Source: Heterohyrax brucei
Lineage: Eukaryota; Chordata; Mammalia; Hyracoidea; Procaviidae
Reading direction: 5' to 3'
Assembly: GCA_028571685.1 (NCBI GenBank)
Contig: CM053143.1
Location: forward strand, 51,639,208-51,703,207
Length of the DNA stretch: 64,000 nt
Below the pieces are notes generated by a model. It was not told the origin of the DNA, did no database searches, and was given only the letters and a program-made list of their open reading frames with translations. Of this stretch, positions 56,204 to 64,000 are shown piece after piece. How positions within the stretch are numbered: position 1 is the stretch's first letter; the number at the start of each line of letters is the position of its first letter. The translations under genes and the position numbers were made by a program.

Positions 56204-58079
56204 AACACACAACATTAGCTAGTATTAACAAAACACACATTTGCACTGCGGTGATTTTAAAGCACATTTAACCTTTATACCCCTAATCTTCTTCCCCCGT
56301 ACAGAGTGACCTGGACCTTCAGTAAATCCTTTTAGAATTTTCCTGAAATAGTTTCAATGACAACCTCATTTTTACTTCTTTAAATAGTGTTACTGTGCTT
56401 AACAGAAAGCTCTTTTTGCAGTGATGATGACATTTCTACTTGAACTTTTAAGCCTAGGATCAAATTAACATAACTGATTAGCAGCTTTGTTTTGTCCTTC
56501 AAAATAAGTCTTCTTAAAGGACTAGCACTGAGTAGTACAAGTAGCATCCTGGTTCGCAGTTTAAACTGTGATTTGCACAGCATAAAAACCTAGGAACATT
56601 TTAGCGGTGGTGGTTGTTGTTTTTAATTCCATAAACTTGCAAATGATTTATTAAATTTTATCTTTCATATATTTGTTATCTTGTAGCAGTTTAGAAAAAA
56701 GATCCACAAGTCATTATGTTTGAGTTTGTTCGGGCCTTATTAACTAGTTTTGGTCTAAATGAGGAGTCTTATGAGGTCTGCAATCAGATGCTGGATTGTT
56801 TCCATTTTTGAGGAAAAATAATAAAAAAGAAAGCTCTTAATTTCTGCTTCTACTCCTATTTGGAAGCCAGTTTATTAAAATCCGAGAACGATGAGTGGTC
56901 CAGACTGAGAGATTTCAAATATTTCCCAGCCAAACTTGCCTTCTACAAGCTTTCGTTTGCTCTACCCCCTCCCTATTCCTTGCCTCCCCTCCCCCAGTTC
57001 GGATTAACTCCTTCCCTTGCTGCGGCTTCTCTCCTGCCCTTCTTCCTTTTCCCTTGGTTTTTTTCCTCAGTAATCTAACAGACTCCTTGAATGCATGTTA
57101 ATTTTTTCATTCACGGGTGACATTTTCAAAAAATAGTCTAACCTTACATTATAGCATGTTATTATACCTTTGGTTAAAATCATGTTTGTGTGTATGGTTC
57201 ATTCCTTTCACTGTAAGACAAAGCCTTTTAAATAGTGATTCTAAGCCCCCCTTTCTTCTGGTATCAGTATTATTTTATGCTTTCTGGAAAATGGATAAAG
57301 GACAGAAGGTAAGGGGTGACTCTATGTCTCCTGGGCTAGGTAACACTTGAAATTTAAAAGTGTGCAGTGAACATGGGACTCTGTCCTTGAAATATCAGTG
57401 CTTTTCCTACGATGCCACTCCTGATCAAATCTATTTCGCCCTCTCTGTAGCATGGTAACGATAGCTGACATCTCTCAATACTAACTTCCACGCCACTTCA
57501 CCTACATATCAGGAGCATCTAGGTCTTCATAGGCTCTACTGACTAAAGCTGGATTGGAGTCGTGTTTTTTGGGACTTCAAATTGCAACATATTTCCAGAA
57601 AGTAACTGAAAATTACCTGGCTAGAAGTGTTTTCAAGATTTCATTATACTTTAGAAACAGTATACTGGGCACTGGAATAGAGAAGCAGAAGATACAAGGA
57701 TATCTTGAAAATACTAACCGGTTCTTTTTCAATCCCCTGAAATTAATGTTTCCCTGCAGCCTTTCCACCATTACAGTTCCAGAGAAGAAGAGGGGAATTG
57801 CTACCTTGGGAAGAGGAAGATGAATGTAGAGGAAGTCTAAGTAATGCAAAGTAAACACAACGCCAGGAAGGGGCTGAGGCAGCGAATGGGCAGACGTGCA
57901 CGTCAGCGTTTTATCCCTCTGGGAGAAGCTCAGAAGGCGGGAAGATATTATAAAAAGCAGAGCACTTGTGGGCTTCACCTGCGGAAAACGTTAAGATGTA
58001 GAAGTGGGAAGAAAGGGGTCCCTTAGCAATAAATGACATGGTTGTAAAGTCTCCCTTCACACCTCCTTACTTGGGTAGA
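56204..58079. other. Repeat-poor DNA upstream of the CpG-rich patch
   Basis: No interspersed repeat was recognised over about 1.9 kb. A C-rich patch lies at 56960-57060. A 41-base segment (57271-57311) ending in GTAAGG has a possible acceptor but little else. The GC content rises from about 57860. Confidence 0.45.
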
Positions 58080-58084
58080 CTCAA

Positions 58085-58480
58085 TCCCACCAACGGGCAT
58101 ACTGCGCATGCTCCGGAGGATCACACGGGGCTGGTCTTGCAGTAAGAGAGCCGCGCTGCTCAGGTCTTTAGGGTCACGTGTGCCAGGCTAGCTCGCGCGT
58201 GGGAACCTGGGAGCAGCAGGGCAGCTGGGAAATTTGTCCGCCAGTAGCACATCCCGGAAGTCGCTTCCTGCACTTTGGATCGCTGTTGAGGTTCGTAATC
58301 CTGTGAGTCCAGCACGTCTGTGGTGCATTCTTGAGGAGGAGATAAGGGTGCTGCGGCAATGTCTGAGACTGACAGTGGTGCCCTGTCTGCAGGTGACTAC
58401 AGTTGCCATCTTAGGAGAGCAGGAGTGGAGACAGTCCGTTATCCCAGAGACCACAGCTATCCACGGGTTGCTAGTCTAAC
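58085..58480 (+). promoter_or_regulatory. CpG-rich TATA-less promoter candidate
   Basis: About 18 CpG dinucleotides in about 380 bp, in a window where CpG is otherwise rare. Recognisable sites are the NRF1-like TGCGCATGC (58103-58111), a CACGTG E-box (58175-58180) and the ETS-like CCGGAAG (58254-58260) just before the ATG at 58359. The combination is typical of housekeeping promoters. The direction is inferred from the ATG and donor on the plus strand. A bidirectional promoter is possible. Confidence 0.6.
58359..58392 (+). CDS. Candidate first coding exon, gene unknown
   Basis: Within the CpG-rich patch, an ATG in the context GCGGCAATGT starts MSETDSGALSA plus one base, followed by the donor GCAG|GTGACT at 58393. 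The start lies about 100 bp after the ETS-like site, a normal distance for a short 5'UTR. The acidic/Ser-rich N-terminus gives no family. If the donor is not used, the frame continues to codon 61 (58544) with no likeness to a known protein. A splice to the candidate acceptor at 63949 would meet a stop quickly, so that pairing is unlikely in this frame. This could also be a non-coding first exon. Confidence 0.38.
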
Positions 58481-58499
58481 GAAAGATATGTGTCTTATA

Positions 58500-61400
58500 A
58501 CCAGAAGAAAAGGAGTAACCTTTAGGGACAGATTACCACATTAGATTAGTTACAGAAAATGAAGGACCCATGTTATACGCCATGCAACTTACATTTTAAA
58601 ACATTTGGAAAGAATGAAGAAGTGAAACAAAACAAAACCCTCAATCTGTAAGTTTAATCTGTAATATTTAGTGTATTTTCTCATAGAAGGATGTGCATCA
58701 CAAAATTGGAGTTCTGCTGTAGATACATTTTCCTGTCCAAATGTTTAGAGTTCATTCTTTGAGTATTCCCTCAATTCTCGAAATAGTCAGTGGCTATAAT
58801 TTCACAACCTCCCTTCTCTTAAATGTTTCTCCTTCCACAACTGTCTCTTTTTATACCTCTCCTGAGTGCATCAGACTTCCTCTTTTTCAGTCATGCTTGT
58901 ATTTTGGGAAGCTGTATTAGTAATGCATATCATTAAGTACTCTGAGACCTTGTTGCCTCATACATACTATGGTCTATTTATGAACCAGGGCCTTATGCAT
59001 AAATTCAGTTTGAATTAGAAAGCAATGGACAGACTGGTCTGTAATTTCATATGTTGAGAATATTTTTGAGAACTAACTGCGTAGCCTCATGACAAAAAAT
59101 TTCCTGAACTGCCAGAGGCTGTATTTTGCAATCTTCCAGCGAAGTCATAAATACGTGTTTTTGATAGAAAGGAGAGGGAAGTTTGCTTGGTTGGGATAAA
59201 AACATGAACATGGAAAATGTCCACAGCTGTTGGAACATGCTTCACTGACAGGGGTTCTTTCCCTACCTATTTAGAGAAGGCAGTTCCTTTTACAAGTGAA
59301 AAGTTTATTATTACTGTATTTGTGGAAAATTGGGGTTTATTTTCATTTTCTGTCTTTAAGGCATGCAACTTAACTCTCTTTAGCTGTGACTAGCACATGT
59401 CTGTAGTTGGTGTTTTTAACTCTTGGAGTGATTTTTACCCCTCTAACTGTATGTCTTACCTTGAGCTCAATGTAGATGAGGAAATGAGCACAGGAAAAAT
59501 GAAAGTTAACTTTATGGTAAGTATTTAAGAAGAACTCTAGTTGTTTTTAGTACTTTAAAACTTAAAGGTACAAGGCTCTATATTTCGTCTATTTAAATAA
59601 CTTTATAACAGTTACCTCGTAGAGAATCAGTTAGTTGTTGAAACAGGGAAATATCTCCCCCATTTCAAATTACACTTCCCGTAAGAACCCAGCAGAACTC
59701 AAATTTATGAATCTCTATAAAATAAAGGGAAATAATTTTGAGTCTGAAATCTTGAACAGTGATTATTTGTTGGAGCCATATGAAGATGGGAGGATAAATT
59801 TAAAATAATTAGGAGAAAAGGCTTATGTTAGAACTATTTTAAGTTCAGGCATATTATTATTGTCTCTTTTATTTCACTACAGAGATGAAGATGCTATTGT
59901 GAATTCTATTAGGTTCAGTTACAGTATGTAAAATTATTCTCAGACTGGGCCCTTAAATAGCAAATTACATTCTGGAGGTCATTTTCTAGAGCTGTATTAC
60001 CAGGCTTAGCTCAGGGGAAGAAAATTATTTTGCTGCAATTAGGAGGAATTCAGAGCCAAGCTACCTAGGCTGAGAGCACTGGATAAAAGAACTGGAAGAG
60101 AATTAGTTTAGGCTGAGAAGACTTAGAATAAATAGCCTCTGGCTGTGCTCACTAAGTTGTATATATTATGGAAAAGCACATGTATTTTACCTGCATTCAG
60201 TACTATATGTGATTGCTTAAAGAGTAGATACATGCTACATCTGTCAAACATGGAATAAAAGTGTGCCTGGTCTAGGAACAAGAACAACAAAAAAACGAAT
60301 CCACTGCACTCTTACAAAAAATTAATCTTCGTTTTATGGTGTTAGCTGGGTTACAGCAAGAAATTGGGAGAAAAAACGAGCCTGTTATATATGTAAATAC
60401 CAGTATTGGTCCTGGGATCAAATGGAAAAAATTCTGCAACATTTTTCAAATAGAACCATATGCAACACATGCCCTTGCGTGTACATACACAGACACACAG
60501 ACACACAGAAGTTAAAGTTAGTAGTAACTTTTACCCTGAATCCAACACTGTCCCTTTTTTTATTTTTACTTTTATTTTTTTTTTAAGTCATCTGTTGTAT
60601 TTCTGTACATGTATTTTGAAAGAGTTGTTTGGACTTGGTTTACACAATCCATTGTTACTTGCTGCAGAAGAACGTTGTGTTGCATGGTTGGAGATTTCCT
60701 GTCAGCAATTCAGTTAAAAGAAATGTTCTTAAAAAGTCTCCTGCCTGAAGTCAGGCTTTGCCTAGTGCAGTTTTCCACATGAACCTTGGTAATGGGCAGA
60801 GCCAACAGTAAAAGATAAATTTAATGTAAATTATGAGGAAAAGGAAATAACCAAGAGGTTTATTCAGTCTTGTATAAGCTTTGCCTGAGGGAAGTGATGC
60901 AAATTCTTATTTAATTATTTTTGAGGCTCTCTGTCACTTTGTGGAGAGTATTATCACCATTAGCAGGCAGAAAGTCTTTTTGTTGGACCAAAAAGTAGTC
61001 TATATAGAGCCATTTCCTCTTCATTATTTATGGTGTTAACATTCGGAGGAGAAAAAGAAAACAACCTGAAGAAAAGCTTTTGTTTGTGGACTGTAACCTT
61101 TTAAGAGCATATGGCTGTTAGGGATTCATAAATAGGCTGTGCGAATACTGAGTGTCCCAAAGGCCTTACCACTTCTATTTGGTATTCGACATTGGCATCA
61201 GCCAGCATCCCACTCTAATTTTTAATAGTCAGAGATGTATTGTCTACCTTCCACTACTAACCTTTCACGTGTCAGTTATATGTCATCAAGCATCAGGCAT
61301 ACATCTTCTCAGAGCTTCTTCACTGAAAAACAATTTCATGAAAATTCCAATAAAAAGAGTGGAAAAGAGACTCCTTCATATCTTGTGTGTTATATTGTCA

Positions 61401-61935
61401 TTTTTTCTGATAAGCTTGACACATACTTGCACAAAATGCCTGAAGATTAGAGATAATGCCACAGTTACAAATACATTTCCTTTGTCAAAAGAGAGATGGT
61501 AAATAAGAAATACTTTGCTGTCTTTTCTGGCTGCTTTATCGGCTCTTCTCACTGGTATTAAACAAGTTGCTGTTTCTTGTTTTGCTTTTGTGCTTTACTG
61601 AAGAAAACTAATCAGTGAGAAACTAAAACAAAAATCAAAAAAGATGAAACAAGAATGGCCCCATAGTACATCCTTCACAGACTGAAGGAAGTTGTACATG
61701 CTTTCTAAGAATATCTGTGCACTAGTCACTTCCAGATTTGTATTTATCATCTAGATCTCCCTCCTAAATTCCTGACAATATGTCGGCAGAAATCTTACAT
61801 TTGTTCCATGTATACTTCATTTAGTCATTCAGTAATAGAGACTTAACATGTTCAAAACTTGTCCTTTCTACTTTCCATAAGCAAACATCAATCTCTGGAT
61901 AACAAAAATAGAAATTTGGGACTACTTTTTTTCCC
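58500..61935. other. Repeat-poor DNA, possible first intron
   Basis: No AfroSINE, L1 or LTR was recognised in about 3.4 kb. A 42-codon frame from an ATG at about 59396 (MSVVGVFNSWSDFYPSNCMS onward) runs into a consensus GTAAGT donor at about 59518, a weak alternative-exon candidate. The 116-codon frame at 61152-61502 has a competing second frame and no splice support. Confidence 0.45.
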
Positions 61936-61938
61936 TCA

Positions 61939-62107
61939 TGGAAACCATGGTGGCAGAGTGGTTAACTGCTACAGCTGCTAACCAAAAGGTGAGCAGTTTG
62001 AATCTACCAGGTGCTTCTTGGAACTCTGTGGTGCAGATCCATCTACTGTGTACTATAGGGTCACTGTGAGTGGAAATCAACTCAACAGCAGTGTTTTTTT
62101 GGGTTTT
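61939..62107 (+). mobile_element. AfroSINE
   Basis: 'GAAACCATGGTGGCAGAGTG', 'CTAACCAAAAGGTGAGCAG' and 'CTGTGAGTGGAAATCAAC', then a T-rich tail. Confidence 0.9.
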
Positions 62108-62712
62108 GTTTTATTTCCCCCATACTTTCAAGTTTTTATCTTTGCTTCCTTCCCCCCACCCCCAAAGAGAACAGTCAGCCAACAAAGGCATTTATTTTTG
62201 ACCTCCCTGTTTTTAGAAGATTGTGAATAATGTATTTTTTTTCTTTTTTTGACCTGTGTCATATAGTTGGATCAAACAGATATTTTAACTTAGATTTTCT
62301 ATGACTTTCATTGAAGTGACTAATTACATTTCCTTTGCTAGTAATAGAGCATGTAAGACCTTCAGTATAGTGAAAATACCTCCCTGAGTTATCTAGTCAT
62401 GCTTTCTTGCCTATTTTGATGTACTCAAGAAAGCTGGTTTATTGGGAACTAAAACAAAAATTGAAAAAGATGAAACAAGAATGGTAGAATGTTGACAGAT
62501 ACTGAAGCTGGGTGGCGGGTACGTGAAATTTTATCACAATCTTTAATTTGCATATGTTTGAAAATTTTCGTGATTAAAAAGATAAAAATTAGTGCAAATG
62601 CCTAGAGGCTCAGACGAAGTGCTGCAGACAGTGTCCTTTCTGCCTGATATTTACCTTGCCTCTCTCCCCCTTCCCTGTTTCTTTACAAAGGGAAAATATA
62701 TTTACTTTGGAG
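62108..62712. other. Unassigned DNA
   Basis: Near-identical segments 'AAAAAGATGAAACAAGAATGG' type occur at about 61640 and 62465, a short dispersed repeat of unknown origin. Otherwise nothing. Confidence 0.4.
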
Positions 62713-62713
62713 T

Positions 62714-62914
62714 GGTAGTCCCTGGGTAGTGAAAGTGATTCAACATTAGACTACTAGCAGGAAGGCTGATGGTTTGAACCTACCCATAGGTACCTTGGAA
62801 GACAGGTTGAGCAGTTTGCTCCCAAAAGAGCACAGCCTTGAAAACCCTAACAAGAACAGTTCTCCTCTGCACACATGGGGTAGCCATGAATGGCAATTAA
62901 TGGCAGCCAACAAT
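62714..62914 (+). mobile_element. AfroSINE, long older subfamily
   Basis: 'GGTAGTCCCTGGGTAGTGAA', 'ACCTTGGAAGACAGGTTGAG' and 'GGGTAGCCATGAATGGCAA'. Confidence 0.75.
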
Positions 62915-62916
62915 AG

Positions 62917-62958
62917 TAGCAGCGGCAGCACCAGCAGCAACAACAGCAACAACAACAT
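62917..62958. repeat. (CAG/CAA/AAC) trinucleotide repeat
   Basis: AGCAGCGGCAGCACCAGCAG runs into CAACAACAGCAACAACAAC at the SINE tail. The Leu-rich minus frame over it comes from the repeat. Confidence 0.85.
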
Positions 62959-62959
62959 G

Positions 62960-63455
62960 TCTCTTCAGTGTTGTGTCATGAATGGTCTAAGCGGGTATTT
63001 CACAGTTGAGGCACTTTGGTATTTGGGGCAGTGCAAAGAAAATGCTACACTGCAGTGTGTTTGGCATCCTTGGCCTCTAGGCACCAAGTAGCACCGATTT
63101 CCTAAGCCCTATCATTGTGATGAAAAATGTCTTTAAATGTATTAAAATAATCCTGAGGAAGACTGTGTAGAATGTTCAGTGATTGAAAACAATCTCCATG
63201 TCTAAACTAATCATGGGCAATCTTCTTTCTAGATTCTGACATAGGTAATTGTAGCCCTGTGATCTACTTTATGGGTGCTGAGACCTAAAGGAAGATGGCT
63301 TCAGCAGCTTAAGGGCAAGTATTTTGCTTTCTGAATTAAAAAGACTGATGTAACAGTTGCTGCTCCTTGACTTCTTTCTGCCCTAAATGAAAAACTAGTA
63401 CAAAGCAGTCAAAGTCAGTTTACAACCACAGGCAACAAACCCAAGAAATGCCAAG
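62960..63455. other. Unassigned DNA
   Basis: Nothing was recognised. Confidence 0.4.
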
Positions 63456-63456
63456 A

Positions 63457-63661
63457 AAACCCCAAACTGAGCTGATTGCCATGGAATTGATTCCAACTCA
63501 TAGGGATCTTACAGATCAGAGTACAATGGCCTCATAGGGTTTCCAGGGCTGTAATCTTCACATTAACTGAGTGCTGCATCTTTCTTCAATGGAGTGGCTG
63601 GTAGTTTTGAACTGCTTAACTTTCACTTAGCAGATTGACAGCCACTGCACCACCAGGGTTT
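63457..63661 (-). mobile_element. AfroSINE, long subfamily
   Basis: 'GGGTTTCCAGGGCTGTAATC' and the head 'CACTGCACCACCAGGGTTT'. Confidence 0.85.
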
Positions 63662-63735
63662 TTATGCCAAGAATAGTGGAGTAAATAGAAGGAGTATGGA
63701 TCTTACAAGATTTACACTGGAACTGCCCCTTTATC

Positions 63736-63900
63736 TATTGTTGCTGTTACGTGCTATTGGTCAATTCTGACTCAGTGACTCAAAGTAATAGAGTTGAACT
63801 GCTCCATAGGGTTCCTAGGCAATAATCTTTATGGGAGTAAATGGCCTAGACTTTTCTCCTGTTGAGTGGCTGGTGGGATCGAACCACCAGCCTTTCTGCT
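63736..63900 (-). mobile_element. AfroSINE, head truncated
   Basis: 'GTCAATTCTGACTCAGTGAC', 'GTTCCTAGGCAATAATCTTT' and 'GATCGAACCACCAGCC'. It ends before the box A part. Confidence 0.8.
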
Positions 63901-63948
63901 GCTTTTGTCTCCTTAAGTGAGAAAATAGTTCTTTTTTTCCCCTTCTAG

Positions 63949-64000
63949 TTACTGCTGGGTTTTCTGTCACATGCAGCTGAATATGCTCCTGATAACATCA
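63949..64000 (+). CDS. Possible exon start at the window edge
   Basis: 'GTTCTTTTTTTCCCCTTCTAG' (63928-63948) is a strong pyrimidine tract plus AG. The following 52 bases are open in one frame as LLLGFLSHAAEYAPDNI, and the other two frames stop within the stretch. It lies on the same strand as the candidate first exon 5.6 kb upstream. The exon is cut by the window end, so neither the donor nor its phase can be seen. The peptide is not recognised, and a chance acceptor cannot be excluded. Confidence 0.3.

Noticed and set aside
57271-57311. 41-base exon candidate ending in GTAAGG
   Set aside because: Very short, with a mediocre acceptor and two open frames; no independent support.
61152-61502. 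116-codon plus frame in the possible intron
   Set aside because: A second frame is also open, there are no splice sites or known motif, and the composition is T-rich.
62746-62958. Leucine-rich minus frame resembling a signal peptide
   Set aside because: The Leu run is produced by the CAG/CAA/AAC trinucleotide repeat at a SINE tail.
5345-63900. tRNA-like heads of AfroSINEs as tRNA genes
   Set aside because: They lack an intact cloverleaf and 3' part and continue into SINE bodies.

Overview
The window reads as nuclear DNA of an afrotherian mammal, most likely an elephant or close relative. The main reason is the density of tRNA-derived AfroSINE copies. Their antisense form carries 'ACCTTTTGGTTAGCAGC', 'CTTAACCACTA' and 'CACCAGGGTTTCC', and I count about 30 copies on both strands. 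Other support comes from RTE/BovB-type LINEs whose tail resembles the AfroSINE tail, L1 copies in two states, MaLR-type LTRs, mariner fragments, and old MIR and L2 pieces. Nothing in the window is prokaryotic and there is no operon structure. All family names are from memory of consensus sequences, not from a database search.

Layout. 1-2.2 kb: 5' part of an L1 on the minus strand with a broken ORF1 and tandem 5'UTR monomers. 2.2-4.9 kb: a MaLR-like LTR, then an RTE LINE holding an L1 3'-end insertion and a palindromic mariner. 5.3-7.5 kb: an AfroSINE cluster. 8.4-12.0 kb: the longest RTE copy (endonuclease and reverse transcriptase remnants, minus strand), split by a MaLR LTR with a clean 5-bp target duplication. 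12.6-18.6 kb: SINE, LTRs and an old L1 split by a younger L1 3' end. 19.1-22.2 kb: mostly unique sequence with one exon-like segment at 19786-19854. 23.3-26.2 kb: another RTE carrying two nested insertions. 26.6-29.0 kb: an apparently complete MaLR element. 31.5-37.6 kb: a betaretrovirus-like provirus inside a MaLR LTR. 40.6-45.4 kb: a second L1 with monomers, an RTE, and two more palindromic mariners. 45-57 kb: mixed unique DNA and SINEs, including an old MIR split by SINEs. 58.1-58.5 kb: the one clear CpG-rich promoter-like patch, with a possible first coding exon. 58.5-61.9 kb: repeat-poor DNA, possibly intron. A possible splice acceptor sits at the right edge.

No complete intact protein-coding gene is visible. 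The gene-like signals are a 69-base exon candidate at 19.8 kb, the CpG-rich promoter with a short ATG exon at 58.4 kb, and weaker splice-flanked candidates. I could not identify a gene from these short peptides.

The most notable structures are these. (1) The provirus LTR ends in five about 25-29 bp tandem units that resemble the tRNA-Met-type primer binding site which follows directly. (2) Three mariner copies share one foldback architecture, in which the transposase 3' end is duplicated in inverted orientation. (3) Both L1 copies carry tandem 5'UTR monomers of about 230-250 bp, unrelated in sequence as far as I can see. (4) Nested insertions give a relative time order for the transposon families.
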